A stretch of 64,000 bases of DNA from Lachnospiraceae bacterium (GCA_902363135.1 CABIZF010000007.1:1-64000), one strand, 5' to 3'; positions 1-9,211 are shown, numbered from the stretch's first letter. Made by a program: numbers and translations. The notes: generated by a model not told the origin, from the sequence alone.

Positions 1-78
<78 letters not shown>

Positions 79-274
79 TGTTTGATTCGGTCAAAATAAC
101 TGCTTAGCTATTTCATCTCGCCAATCCTGATTGGCGAGCATCCCTTTTTACTGTTTTTAAAGGTCAGTTCCTTAAAAAATAAAACTTTTAAGAATTTTTC
201 AAGGTTGTTTCACTGTTCAGTTATCAATGTTCTTTTGTTGATCTTTGTTATCTCCTCACCGGAGCAACTCTGAT

Positions 275-303
275 ATCATATCATGTTGTTTGCGGTTTGT
301 CAA
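275..303 (-). promoter_or_regulatory. rRNA operon promoter
   Basis: On the minus strand TTGACA (303-298) and TATGAT (280-275) are separated by 17 bp, near-consensus for the housekeeping sigma factor. It sits about 200 nt upstream of the 16S 5' end, and the leader between them contains no gene. The spacing and strength fit an rrn promoter. Confidence 0.85.
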
Positions 304-352
304 GAACTTTTTTCAACTTTTTTTATTTTTCTTTTTTTCGATTTAAATAATA

Positions 353-443
353 CGGAGAAAGAGGGATTTGAACCCTCGCGCCGCTTTAACACGACCTACA
401 CCCTTAGCAGGGGCGCCTCTTCAGCCTCTTGAGTATTTCTCCT
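353..443 (-). tRNA. tRNA-Ser (anticodon GCU)
   Basis: The acceptor stem GGAGAAA (443-437) pairs with TTTCTCC (360-354), with discriminator G at 353. The anticodon loop CTGCTAA carries GCU (408-406), a long variable arm is present, and the T arm reads GGTTCAAATCC. The 91-nt length is typical of class II serine tRNAs. The 3' CCA is not encoded, so the CCA end must be added enzymatically. It reads AGC/AGU codons. Confidence 0.96.
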
Positions 444-491
444 GAATTATTTTAAACCAATATTTTGTTTACGCCTCACAGCGCATTTTTT

Positions 492-520
492 ATTATACTC
501 ATGTATCTTGCAATTGTCAA
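492..520 (-). promoter_or_regulatory. promoter of tRNA-Ser
   Basis: On the minus strand TTGACA (520-515) and TATAAT (497-492) are both perfect consensus hexamers, 17 bp apart. They lie about 50 bp upstream of the tRNA 5' end, so the tRNA is transcribed from its own strong promoter. Confidence 0.88.
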
Positions 521-598
521 GCTGTTTTTTATATTTTTTTACCTGTTTTATCAGAAGGCTTATGATATGCCATAACCGAATACTGCTTTGCAGCTTAT

Positions 599-622
599 CA
601 GGAGTGGCTTGCACCACTCCTG
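599..622. repeat. perfect 9-bp inverted repeat (hairpin)
   Basis: CAGGAGTGG and CCACTCCTG flank a 6-nt loop. It lies between the ugpC-type terminator and the tRNA promoter. There is no clear U-tract on either strand, so its role is unknown; it may be a second weak terminator stem or a protein-binding palindrome. Confidence 0.5.
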
Positions 623-630
623 ACACAAGC

Positions 631-658
631 AAAAAGAGGGATACCTTGCGGCATCCCT
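631..658 (-). terminator. intrinsic terminator of the orphan ABC ATPase gene
   Basis: On the minus strand GAGGGAT and ATCCCTC close a GC-rich stem-loop (658-636) that is followed directly by TTTTTGC. It lies 35 bp after the stop codon of the ATPase gene. Confidence 0.8.
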
Positions 659-693
659 CCGATTTGTTTTCACAATAACGCCTAAGTTATGTA

Positions 694-1803
694 TTAGTTG
701 GTAATGGTCAGCTCAGTCTCTTTGTCGAATACATGAATCTTGTCCACATCCAGAGCAAACTTAACGGTATCGCCAGTTCTGGCAGTAGTACGCGGATTTA
801 CTCTTGCAGTAAAGTTAGAGCCTTCTACTGTGAAGTACAGGAATACTTCTGCACCAAGCAGCTCGTAAACTTCGATCTTTGCATTTAATACAACATCACT
901 TGTAGCGCCATCAGCCTCGTCGGATAAATCCTCCGGACGGATACCCATAACAACAGTCTTTCCAGCATAGCCGCCCTTAATGAGCTTCTCTGCCTTTGCA
1001 GCCGGAAGCTTGATAGAAGCAGTGCTGCCGATCTTCAGATATACATCATTGCCCTTTACATCAACAACAGCATCTACCATATTCATCTGCGGGGATCCAA
1101 TGAATCCTGCTACGAACAGGTTGCCCGGTGCATTGTAAAGATTCTGCGGAGTATCTACCTGCTGAACAACGCCATCCTTCATAACTACAATTCTGGTACC
1201 AAGTGTCATAGCCTCGGTCTGGTCATGTGTTACGTAGATGATAGTAGCACCCAGTCTCTGATGCAACTTGGAAATCTCAGTTCTCATCTGTACACGAAGC
1301 TTTGCATCCAGGTTGGACAGCGGCTCATCCATCAGGAATACCTTCGGGGAACGAACGATTGCACGACCCATAGCTACACGCTGTCTCTGTCCACCGGAAA
1401 GAGCCTTCGGCTTACGGTCAAGAAGCTTCTCCAGATCCAGGATCTTAGCTGCTTCTCTTACCATCTTATCAATCTCAGCCTTCGGTACTTTTCTCAGCTT
1501 CAGGCTGAATGCCATGTTGTCATATACTGTCATATGCGGATACAGAGCGTAGCTCTGGAATACCATCGCGATATCTCTATCCTTCGGCTCTACATCGTTT
1601 ACAACCTTGCCGTCAATCTTCAGTTCTCCACCTGAAATCTCTTCCAGACCTGCGATCATACGAAGGGTAGTAGACTTACCACATCCAGACGGTCCTACGA
1701 AAATGATGAACTCCTTGTCAGCGATGTCAAGGTTGAAATCTTTTACAGCCTCGAATCCGTTCGGATATTTCTTGGTAATATGAGATAATGTTAAACTTGC
1801 CAT
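694..1803 (-). CDS. ugpC: sugar ABC transporter ATP-binding protein, UgpC/MsmK type (orphan)
   Basis: This is a 369-residue ATPase that would power uptake of sugars or sugar phosphates by binding-protein-dependent permeases at the inner face of the membrane. Visible features are Walker A GPSGCGKST (residues 37-45), the Q-loop VFQSYALYPHM, signature LSGGQRQRVAMGRA, Walker B VFLMDEP, the switch histidine in YVTHDQTEA, and a C-terminal TOBE/MalK-like regulatory region. I chose the ATG at 1803 because AGGAGG lies 8 nt upstream; an in-frame ATG 13 codons earlier has no such site. The gene stands alone, with a terminator behind it and no permease or binding protein next to it. This is the arrangement of MsmK-like ATPases shared by several importers. 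The LplBC-like permeases at 31-33 kb lack their own ATPase and are plausible partners (inference). Confidence 0.93.
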   Translation of the reverse strand: MASLTLSHITKKYPNGFEAVKDFNLDIADKEFIIFVGPSGCGKSTTLRMIAGLEEISGGELKIDGKVVNDVEPKDRDIAMVFQSYALYPHMTVYDNMAFSLKLRKVPKAEIDKMVREAAKILDLEKLLDRKPKALSGGQRQRVAMGRAIVRSPKVFLMDEPLSNLDAKLRVQMRTEISKLHQRLGATIIYVTHDQTEAMTLGTRIVVMKDGVVQQVDTPQNLYNAPGNLFVAGFIGSPQMNMVDAVVDVKGNDVYLKIGSTASIKLPAAKAEKLIKGGYAGKTVVMGIRPEDLSDEADGATSDVVLNAKIEVYELLGAEVFLYFTVEGSNFTARVNPRTTARTGDTVKFALDVDKIHVFDKETELTITN

Positions 1804-1863
1804 TTCTTTTCCTCCTGATTTCTTCCTGCTCCAGGTCTTCAACCCGGTTTTTCAAGTGACTTA

Positions 1864-1869
1864 ATTATA
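1864..1869 (-). promoter_or_regulatory. candidate -10 element for the orphan ATPase gene
   Basis: The minus strand reads TATAAT about 60 bp upstream of the start codon. No good -35 hexamer is seen at 16-18 bp, so this is a partial promoter call. Confidence 0.4.
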
Positions 1870-2052
1870 CTAAAATCTTCTTTTTTATGCCATACCAGAA
1901 CTGTACAAAGATTTTTTTTATTCTTGTCACTTCCGCTTACACCTTGCTCTTTCTTTTGTTTTATATGGCATTCTGCCGAATTTTCATTTTTTTCCTGTAC
2001 ATTTTGACGAAGCACCGTTTTTGACCCGAATCAAGCAATTTTTCTATGTTAC

Positions 2053-2081
2053 TTGCCTAACCCGGTCCAATTGTGTATACT
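2053..2081 (+). promoter_or_regulatory. promoter of the exonuclease gene
   Basis: TTGCCT (2053-2058) and TATACT (2076-2081) are separated by 17 bp. The transcript would begin near 2088 and carry the long inverted repeat at 2108-2217 in its 5' leader. Confidence 0.6.
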
Positions 2082-2107
2082 AAGCTACGCTACGGCTGCC
2101 TGCAGGA

Positions 2108-2217
2108 GTAAAGCGGGCATTCGCAGTTGCTTCGCGCTTCGTGTACTTGAACGCAGATAAGCGAAGCGACTGCGTTCATGAGCAAGTAGCGAAGCGGATT
2201 GCGAATGTCCGCTTTAC
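2108..2217. repeat. nested inverted repeat in the exonuclease 5' leader
   Basis: The outer arms run from GTAAAGCGG with CATTCGCA at the left to TGCGAATG with CCGCTTTAC at the right. GCTTCGC and GCGAAGC pair inside them, then TACTTG with CAAGTA, and GAACGCAG with CTGCGTTC, making a stem-loop of about 110 nt. Its right arm contains the near-palindromic core AAGCGGA...TCCGCTT (2192-2214), which recurs in diverged form near 25.43-25.52 kb, so it looks like a dispersed intergenic repeat family. The rest of the 1804-2270 gap holds only the promoters listed. Confidence 0.75.
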
Positions 2218-2270
2218 GCGCAGAAATGGCTTATCAGAGAGTCAAAACAACAGAAAGGAATCTGCACCAC

Positions 2271-3215
2271 ATGAACTATATTGTACTTGATCTGGAATGG
2301 AACCAGTGTCCGACCGGAAAATCCGAAGAAATCCGCCGCCTCCCATTTGAGATCATTGAGATCGGAGCGGTAAAGCTGGATAAAAATTTACAGTATGTCG
2401 ATTCCTTCCGCGAGATCGTGCAGCCGGTCGTATATCGAACGTTACATTTTAAAACGCAGGAAATCGTCGCTTTACGGCAGATCGATCTTCAAAAGGCCCG
2501 AAATTTTCCTGAAGTCATTTCAGACTTTCTTGGCTGGTGCGGAGACGATCCAAGTTTCTGTACCTGGGGCCCTTCAGATCTGATGGAGCTGCAGCGCAAC
2601 CTGGCTTACCACCAGCTGCCGATTCCGTTTCCATTCCCGTTTCTGTATTATGATATCCAGAAAATTTTCAGCATCGTATATGAAGACCGTCGTACCCGCC
2701 GTTCTCTGGAGTTTGCCGTCGATTTTCTCAAAATCCCGAAGGATGTAGCCTTCCACAGTGCTTTAAGTGATGCGCATTATACGTCTGAAATCATGCAACA
2801 CCTTACCCGTACACAGATTGAGCAGAATTCTTCCGTCGATTATTTCCATACACCGGATAACCGGCGTTCAGAAATCCATCTTCGCTATGCCACCTATACA
2901 AAATATATTTCAAAGCCGTTTGTCTCTAAAGTACAGGCCATGAAGGACCGTATTGTCGTCTCCATGCCCTGCTGTACCTGTGGAAAAAATGCAGTCAAAG
3001 AAATTCGCTGGTTCGCCTCCGGAAGCCGCAATTATCTCTGTCTGGCAAAATGCGCGGACCACGGCTGGCTCAAGGGAAAAATCCGTCTGCGGCAGCGTGA
3101 GGATGAGAAATACTATGCGGTAAAGACGCTGCGGTTCGTAAATGAAGAAGAAGTGATCAAGATCTCAGAGCGCAAGAAAGCGCAGCAAAGCAAAGCGCAT
3201 CATCCGTCCTCCTAA
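2271..3215 (+). CDS. DEDD-family 3'-5' exonuclease (exonuclease RNase T/KapD-like)
   Basis: This is a 314-residue protein with an N-terminal exonuclease fold. It opens with the ExoI motif in VLDLEWNQ (D and E metal ligands, about residues 5-10). Further on come a conserved ExoII-type aspartate region (WGPSDLMEL) and the ExoIII motif HSALSDAHYT with the catalytic H and D (about residue 165). The domain therefore probably trims DNA or RNA 3' ends. The C-terminal third has clustered cysteines (CCTCGKN and a later C) suggesting a small metal-binding or structural segment. The ATG at 2271 follows AAAGGAA; in-frame ATGs at 2199 and 2226 lie in or next to the palindromic leader and lack a ribosome-binding site. 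It is one of the few genes here opposite to the replication direction. The substrate cannot be named from sequence. Confidence 0.85.
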   Translation: MNYIVLDLEWNQCPTGKSEEIRRLPFEIIEIGAVKLDKNLQYVDSFREIVQPVVYRTLHFKTQEIVALRQIDLQKARNFPEVISDFLGWCGDDPSFCTWGPSDLMELQRNLAYHQLPIPFPFPFLYYDIQKIFSIVYEDRRTRRSLEFAVDFLKIPKDVAFHSALSDAHYTSEIMQHLTRTQIEQNSSVDYFHTPDNRRSEIHLRYATYTKYISKPFVSKVQAMKDRIVVSMPCCTCGKNAVKEIRWFASGSRNYLCLAKCADHGWLKGKIRLRQREDEKYYAVKTLRFVNEEEVIKISERKKAQQSKAHHPSS

Positions 3216-3280
3216 TGATTTCCGGCTATCCCCGTGGCTTTGCTGACAGCGTCGGCCTTCGCCGCTTGCTCATAACTGAC

Positions 3281-3339
3281 AAATCCGTTAAAGATGCAGC
3301 TGCAAAACAATACGCAGCCACAGCTTTAACGGATTTTTT
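3281..3339 (+). terminator. intrinsic terminator after the exonuclease gene
   Basis: AAATCCGTTAAAG (3281-3293) pairs with CTTTAACGGATTT (3324-3336), and the hairpin ends in a T-run. The inner part (GCAGCTGC...GCAGCC) can pair further. It also sits between convergent genes and may stop antisense transcription from the glycogen phosphorylase side. Confidence 0.8.
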
Positions 3340-3393
3340 ATTGAAAGTAATGCTTATTCTGTGTTCTGGTCCGGCTCTCTGCAACCGGCAGCC

Positions 3394-5874
3394 TTATACC
3401 TCGAAGGACTCAGGATCCACCTTTACGGTCACGTGATCCAGATGCCATATCTCATCTACATACTGCTGGATCGTACGGTCAGATGTGAACTTACCACTGC
3501 ATGCCGTATTCAGAAGTGCCATCTTTGCCCAGCCCTCTTCATCGCGGTATGCTTCCTCTACCTTCTTCTGCGCAGCTGCATAGGACTTGAAGTCTGCAAG
3601 AATGAAGTACGTATCTGCGCGGTCACTGCTGTTCGTGTTCAGCAGAGAATCATAAATATCACGGAACATCTCCATATCTCCGTTGGAGTACTCACCGTTG
3701 ATCAGCTGCATCAGCACGCGGCGGATATCCTGATCATTGTTGAAATAATCGGTCGGATTGTAGCCGCCCTCATTCTCATAACGGATAACTTCTTCTGCAG
3801 ACAGCCCGAAGATAAACGCATTTTCTGCACCTACCTCTTCTACAATCTCCACATTTGCACCGTCCATCGTGCCGAGGGTCGGTGCACCGTTCAGCATGAA
3901 CTTCATATTACCAGTACCGGATGCCTCTTTACTTGCAGTAGAAATCTGCTCTGACACATCTGCAGCCGCAAAGATCAGCTCTGCGTTAGATACACGGTAG
4001 TCCTCGATGAATACGACTTTCAGCTTGCCGTTGATGGACTTATCGTTGTTAATAACATCTGCTACATTGTTGATCAGTTTGATCGTCAGCTTTGCGCGGC
4101 GATAGCCCGCAGCAGCCTTTGCACCAAAGATAAATGTTCTCGGATAGAACGGCATCTCCGGATGATCCTTGATCTGATTGTAGAGATACATCACGTGCAG
4201 AATATTCAGCAGCTGACGCTTGTACTCATGCAAACGCTTTACCTGCACATCGAAAATGGAGCGCGGGTCTACATCGATACCATTGTGCTCCTTGATGTAC
4301 TTTGCAAGACGCTGCTTGTTCTGATACTTGATATTCATGAACTCCTGAAGAGCCTTCTTGTCGTCCGCATAGACCTTCAGCTTGGAAATCTGCGGCAGAT
4401 CTGTGATCCACTCATCGCCGATATGTTCGGTTACCCAATCTGCAAGCAACGGATTTGCATGAAGCAGAAATCTTCTCTGCGTAATACCATTTGTCTTGTT
4501 GTTGAATTTCTGCGGCATCATCTCGTAGAAATCCTTCAGCTCCTGCTTCTCCAGGATCTCGGTGTGCAGTCTTGCAACGCCGTTTACCGAGTAGCCTGCT
4601 GCAATCGCCAGATGTGCCATCTTAACCTGTCCGTCGTAGATAATCGCCATCTTGCGAACCTTCTCCTGATTGCCCGGATACTTCGTCTGAATCTCCAGGA
4701 CAAAACGGCGGTTGATCTCTTCGATGATCTGGTATACACGCGGCAGCAGTCTGGAGAACAGCTCGATCGGCCATTTTTCCAATGCCTCTGCCATGATGGT
4801 GTGGTTCGTATAAGCACAGGTCTTCGTCGTTACCTCCCATGCCTCATCCCAGCCAAGTCCTTCCTCATCCAGAAGAATACGCATCAGCTCTGCGACTGCT
4901 ACAGTCGGATGGGTATCGTTCAGCTGGAATGTTGCCTTCTCATAGAATTTACGGATATCTTTATGGCTCTTCTTATATTTTTCAATTGCTGCCTGTACAC
5001 TTGCAGAGATGAAGAAGTACTGCTGCTTCAGACGCAGTTCCTTACCTGCATAGTGATTATCATTCGGATAAAGGACATCAACGATGTTCTTTGCCAGATT
5101 CTCCTGCTCAACAGCCTTCTGATAATCACCCTTGTCGAAGGAGTCAAGATGGAAATCATTGATCGCCTCTGCATCCCATACACGCAGGGTGTTGACGATG
5201 TTGTTGTTGTAGCCGAGCACCGGAATATCATACGGGATCGCACGTACCGACTGGTAGCCTTCCTGAACGAAATTATTCTTCTTGTGCTCCTCATCGTACT
5301 CCACACGGACATAGCCACCGAATTTTACGATCTTCGCATACTCCGGGCGGCGCAGCTCAAACGGGTTGCCATCCTTAAGCCAGTTATCCGGTACTTCTAC
5401 CTGATAACCATTCTCGATTTTCTGCTTGAACATACCGTAACGGTAACGGATACCGCAGCCGTATGCGGAATATCCAAGCGTTGCAAGTGAATCGAGGAAG
5501 CATGCTGCCAGACGGCCAAGGCCGCCGTTTCCAAGTGCAGCATCCGGCTCCTGGTCTTCAATCACATTGAGGTCAAAGCCCATCTCATCCAGCGCTTCCT
5601 TTACTTCCTTATATGCACACAGGTTGATCAGATTATTTCCAAGCGCACGCCCCATCAGAAACTCCATGGACATGTAATAAACCGTCTTCGGATCATCGAT
5701 CTCATACTGCTTCTGCGTTGCCAGCCAGTTATTGATGATATCATCCTTCACCGCATAGGAAACAGCCTGAAACAGCTGCTGCTGTGTTGCTTCTTTGATT
5801 GTTTTCCGGTAGAGGGTTTTCACATTCTCCTTAACGCGCTCTTTGAACTCTTCCTTGTCAAATGTTTTACTCAT
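3394..5874 (-). CDS. glgP: glycogen/starch/alpha-glucan phosphorylase
   Basis: This 826-residue cytoplasmic enzyme releases glucose-1-phosphate from glycogen or maltodextrin ends using phosphate and pyridoxal phosphate. The whole family fold is present: N-terminal SYAVKDDIINNW and MSMEFLMGRALGNNL, central GNGGLGRLAACFLDS, and the PLP site EASGTGNMKF with the Schiff-base lysine at about residue 658. Length matches the usual 800-840. I chose the ATG at 5874 because AAAGGA lies 9-14 nt upstream; an ATG seven codons earlier overlaps that site. It lies 45 bp downstream of ileS on the same strand with no terminator between them, so some read-through from ileS is likely. A role in using stored glycogen is inferred from the family. 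Confidence 0.97.
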   Translation of the reverse strand: MSKTFDKEEFKERVKENVKTLYRKTIKEATQQQLFQAVSYAVKDDIINNWLATQKQYEIDDPKTVYYMSMEFLMGRALGNNLINLCAYKEVKEALDEMGFDLNVIEDQEPDAALGNGGLGRLAACFLDSLATLGYSAYGCGIRYRYGMFKQKIENGYQVEVPDNWLKDGNPFELRRPEYAKIVKFGGYVRVEYDEEHKKNNFVQEGYQSVRAIPYDIPVLGYNNNIVNTLRVWDAEAINDFHLDSFDKGDYQKAVEQENLAKNIVDVLYPNDNHYAGKELRLKQQYFFISASVQAAIEKYKKSHKDIRKFYEKATFQLNDTHPTVAVAELMRILLDEEGLGWDEAWEVTTKTCAYTNHTIMAEALEKWPIELFSRLLPRVYQIIEEINRRFVLEIQTKYPGNQEKVRKMAIIYDGQVKMAHLAIAAGYSVNGVARLHTEILEKQELKDFYEMMPQKFNNKTNGITQRRFLLHANPLLADWVTEHIGDEWITDLPQISKLKVYADDKKALQEFMNIKYQNKQRLAKYIKEHNGIDVDPRSIFDVQVKRLHEYKRQLLNILHVMYLYNQIKDHPEMPFYPRTFIFGAKAAAGYRRAKLTIKLINNVADVINNDKSINGKLKVVFIEDYRVSNAELIFAAADVSEQISTASKEASGTGNMKFMLNGAPTLGTMDGANVEIVEEVGAENAFIFGLSAEEVIRYENEGGYNPTDYFNNDQDIRRVLMQLINGEYSNGDMEMFRDIYDSLLNTNSSDRADTYFILADFKSYAAAQKKVEEAYRDEEGWAKMALLNTACSGKFTSDRTIQQYVDEIWHLDHVTVKVDPESFEV

Positions 5875-5919
5875 TACATTTTTCCTTTCATTCAAATTTT
5901 GCAGATCGGGTTCTTCTGC

Positions 5920-8900
5920 TTATTTTCTCTCTACGCCTAGTGTCACCTGTTCTCCGTTGATGTTCCACTCTTTACTGTATCCGGACACTTCGCCGTAAAC
6001 TACGGTTACTGCAAGTACTTCGTCCTTTATCTGATCTTCGTACTTTTTCAGAATCGCATCTATCTTATCGTTACCCTTTGCGGATACCGTTATTTTATCC
6101 ATGACCTCGAAGCCGGCTTCCTTACGCATTGTCTGAATCTTGCTGATCAGCTCGCGCACAAAGCCTTCCTCGACCAGTTCCGGTGTCAGGTTTGTATCAA
6201 GTACCACTGCGATCTCCTGGTTGGATTCGCTCACATAGCCTTCTGTCTGTGCCGTCTCAATGAGCAGATCCTCCTCGCCAAGCGCTACCTCTGTACCGTC
6301 TACGTCCAGATGGATTGCGCCAGTCGTCTTCAGCTCATTCATCGCAGCTGCCCCATCAAGTGCCGGAAGCAGCTGACGGATCTTGCCGAGCAGCTTGCCG
6401 TATTTCGGGCCGACAGTACGCATCTGCGGCTTGAAGCTGTAAGAAATGAACTCTCCTACATTATCGGTAAATGCAACAGCCTTTACATTCAGCTCGTCGC
6501 GGATAATATCCGTAAAATACTCCGGAAGCGTCTGCGGCGCCTTGATATACATCTTGGCGATCGGCTGGCGGTTCTTGATGTTTGCCTTATTCCGGCAGGC
6601 ACGTCCAAGGACTACGACCTTCAGCACCTCATCCATATCGCGCTCCAGCTCCGGATCAATCTTGGCCTCATCCACCTTCGGGAAGTCACACAGATGAATG
6701 CTCTCCGGCGCGGTCGGATCTACCTTTACTACAATGTTCTGATAGATCTCCTCTGTCATGAACGGAATCATCGGTGCTGCCGCCTTGCTGACCGTCACGA
6801 GTGCAGTATAAAGCGTCATGTAAGCGTTGACCTTATCCGTCTCCATGCCTTTCGCCCAGAAACGCTCACGGCTTCTTCTGACATACCAGTTACTCATATC
6901 ATCGACGAACTCTTCAAGTGCACGTGCAGCCTCCGGGATCCGGTAATTACCCAGATTGTCATCTACGGCCTTGACCATGGAATTCATCTTGGAGAGTAAC
7001 CACTTATCCATAACCGGAAGCTTCTCGTAGTCCAGTGTATACTTGGTCGGGTCAAAATTGTCAATGTTGGCATACAGCACGAAGAATGCATAGGTATTCC
7101 AGAGTGTTCCGAGGAACTTGTTCTGCCCCTCCTGCACGGCCTTTCCATGGAAACGATTCGGCAGCCACGGAGCGCTGTTGATATAGAAATACCAGCGAAT
7201 TGCATCCGCGCCATATTTGGAAAGCGCCTCGAACGGATCGACGGCATTTCCCTTGGATTTGCTCATCTTCTGGCCGTTTTCATCCTGCACGTGTCCAAGA
7301 ACGATAACATTTTCAAACGGAGCCTTATTAAACAGCAGTGTGGAGATCGCCATCAGAGAATAGAACCAGCCTCTGGTCTGATCCACTGCCTCAGAAATAA
7401 ACTGAGCCGGGAAGTGTTTCTCGAAATATTCTTTATTTTCAAACGGATAGTGATACTGCGCAAACGGCATGGAACCGGAATCGAACCAGCAGTCGATTAC
7501 TTCCGGTACCCGGTGCATCGGCTTTCCGCACTTCGGACAGCGAATCGTCACCTTGTCGATGAACGGACGGTGCAGCTCGATCTCCTCCGGGCAGTCATCA
7601 GAAAGCTCATGCAGCTCCTTCTTGCTGCCGACGGACTCCATATGTCCGCACTCGCACTCCCAGATATTCAGCGGAGTACCCCAGTAACGGTTCCGTGAAA
7701 GTCCCCAGTCCTGTACATTTTCCAGCCAGTCACCGAAACGTCCCTTACCGATGCTCTCCGGAATCCAGTTTACCGTATTATTATTGCGCACCAGATCATC
7801 GCGCACCGCAGTCATCTTGATGAACCAGGACTCGCGTGCATAATAAATCAGCGGTGTATCACAGCGCCAGCAGTGCGGGTAGCTATGCTCAAACTTCGGT
7901 GCGGAATACAGCAGTCCTCTCGCATCCAGATCCTTGATGACCTCCGGGGAAACGCCGTTCTCATTTTCGAGATCCTTTCGTGCAATACAGGAGTGACCGG
8001 CCCATTTCGTCTCCTTCGTCATCATACCATTCTCATCGACGAGCTGCAGGAACGGAAGATCATATTTTCTGCCGACCTTGCTGTCGTCCTCACCAAATGC
8101 CGGTGCGATATGTACAACACCGGTACCATCGGTCATCGTAACATACGGATCACATACAACATAGTACGCTTTCTTTTTCAGCTCTACCGGGTAAAGTGCC
8201 TCATACTCCTTGAATTCAAGATCCTTACCCTTATAAGTCTCAAGGACATCGTAGGTCTCCGCTCCGAGCACGGTATCCGCCAGCGCAGCTGCCAGATAGT
8301 ATACATAGTCCTGATCCTTCATTTTGACTTTGATATAATCCTCATCCGGATTCACGCAGAGCGCAACGTTCGACGGAAGGGTCCACGGTGTCGTCGTCCA
8401 CGCAAGAATGTACGCCTCCTCTCCCTTCACCTTGAAGCGTGCAATTGCGGAACGTTCCTTGACGTCCTTATATCCCTGTGCCACCTCATGGCTCGAAAGC
8501 GGGGTACCGCAGCGCGGGCAGTACGGTACGATCTTGTAGCCCTTGTACAGAAGCTTCTTCTCCCAGATCTGCTTTAATGCCCACCACTCAGACTCGATAA
8601 AATTGTCATCGTAGGTGACATACGGATCATCCATATCCGCCCAGAAGCCAACGGTCGCGGAGAAATCCTCCCACATCCCCTTGTACTTCCAGACGCTCTC
8701 CTTGCAGTGCTGGATGAACGGCTCCACACCGTACTCCTCGATCTGCTCCTTACCGTCGAGACCGAGCATCTTCTCGACTTCCAGCTCTACCGGCAGTCCA
8801 TGCGTATCCCAGCCGGCCTTTCTCGGAACCATCTTTCCCTTCATCGTCTGGTAGCGCGGAATCATATCCTTGATAACACGGGTCAGCACATGACCGATGT

Positions 8901-9063
8901 GTGGCTTTCCGTTTGCTGTAGGCGGTCCGTCATAGAAGGTATATGTCTCACCTTCTTTGCGGTTCTCCATGCTCTTTTTAAAAATATCCTGTTCTTTCCA
9001 GAATTTTTCTACTTCTTTTTCGTGTTCAACAACATTTCTGTTGGTAGGTACCTTATCGTACAT
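5920..9063 (-). CDS. ileS: isoleucyl-tRNA synthetase
   Basis: This is a class I aminoacyl-tRNA synthetase of 1047 residues that charges tRNA-Ile. The HIGH signature occurs as PHIGH (residues 54-58) after GPPTANGK, and the KMSKS loop as GQKMSKSKGN near residue 600. Between them lies the CP1 editing domain (AWTTTPWTLPSN, GTGVVHIAPAFGEDD). The CP region has zinc-type cysteine pairs (CPRCG, CWRC, CECG, CPKCG). The length and lack of the usual short bacterial C-terminal zinc finger fit the longer, eukaryote-like IleRS class (type 2), a class often less sensitive to mupirocin; this assignment is inference. Start: ATG with AGAAGGAGG upstream. It has its own promoter at 9150-9179, and no T-box leader is seen. 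Confidence 0.97.
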   Translation of the reverse strand: MYDKVPTNRNVVEHEKEVEKFWKEQDIFKKSMENRKEGETYTFYDGPPTANGKPHIGHVLTRVIKDMIPRYQTMKGKMVPRKAGWDTHGLPVELEVEKMLGLDGKEQIEEYGVEPFIQHCKESVWKYKGMWEDFSATVGFWADMDDPYVTYDDNFIESEWWALKQIWEKKLLYKGYKIVPYCPRCGTPLSSHEVAQGYKDVKERSAIARFKVKGEEAYILAWTTTPWTLPSNVALCVNPDEDYIKVKMKDQDYVYYLAAALADTVLGAETYDVLETYKGKDLEFKEYEALYPVELKKKAYYVVCDPYVTMTDGTGVVHIAPAFGEDDSKVGRKYDLPFLQLVDENGMMTKETKWAGHSCIARKDLENENGVSPEVIKDLDARGLLYSAPKFEHSYPHCWRCDTPLIYYARESWFIKMTAVRDDLVRNNNTVNWIPESIGKGRFGDWLENVQDWGLSRNRYWGTPLNIWECECGHMESVGSKKELHELSDDCPEEIELHRPFIDKVTIRCPKCGKPMHRVPEVIDCWFDSGSMPFAQYHYPFENKEYFEKHFPAQFISEAVDQTRGWFYSLMAISTLLFNKAPFENVIVLGHVQDENGQKMSKSKGNAVDPFEALSKYGADAIRWYFYINSAPWLPNRFHGKAVQEGQNKFLGTLWNTYAFFVLYANIDNFDPTKYTLDYEKLPVMDKWLLSKMNSMVKAVDDNLGNYRIPEAARALEEFVDDMSNWYVRRSRERFWAKGMETDKVNAYMTLYTALVTVSKAAAPMIPFMTEEIYQNIVVKVDPTAPESIHLCDFPKVDEAKIDPELERDMDEVLKVVVLGRACRNKANIKNRQPIAKMYIKAPQTLPEYFTDIIRDELNVKAVAFTDNVGEFISYSFKPQMRTVGPKYGKLLGKIRQLLPALDGAAAMNELKTTGAIHLDVDGTEVALGEEDLLIETAQTEGYVSESNQEIAVVLDTNLTPELVEEGFVRELISKIQTMRKEAGFEVMDKITVSAKGNDKIDAILKKYEDQIKDEVLAVTVVYGEVSGYSKEWNINGEQVTLGVERK

Positions 9064-9149
9064 ATGCTGCCTCCTTCTTGAACACCCCTGAATTTTATCT
9101 TTTTCAGATATGCCTGTTGTTCTTAATTTATAAATCGCACATTTCGTTA

Positions 9150-9179
9150 TTATAGCTCAGTCTTTGTTTTCTTGTCAAT
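9150..9179 (-). promoter_or_regulatory. promoter of ileS
   Basis: On the minus strand TTGACA (9179-9174) and TATAAT (9155-9150) are 18 bp apart, about 87 bp before the ileS ATG. The short leader contains no T-box motif and no terminator/antiterminator pair. Confidence 0.75.
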
Positions 9180-9211
9180 TTATGATGTGCTGAAAATGCC
9201 CGCATTTTTCA

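Noticed and set aside
447..632. Short minus-strand frame of 61 codons upstream of tRNA-Ser
   Set aside because: It overlaps the tRNA promoter and the inverted repeat, has no ribosome-binding site and no recognisable domain.
2199..2270. Upstream in-frame starts for the exonuclease
   Set aside because: These lie inside or next to the palindromic leader without a ribosome-binding site; ATG 2271 has AAAGGAA and starts at the ExoI motif.
3215..3436. Plus-strand frame after the exonuclease
   Set aside because: It overlaps the exonuclease stop, the terminator and the end of glgP; the translation resembles nothing.
4162..5490. 442-codon plus-strand frame antisense to glgP
   Set aside because: It is a shadow of a highly conserved gene; the translation is Leu/Ile/Cys-rich without domains.
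9064..9149. T-box leader of ileS
   Set aside because: The leader is only about 87 nt and lacks both the T-box sequence and a terminator, so a T-box is not supported.
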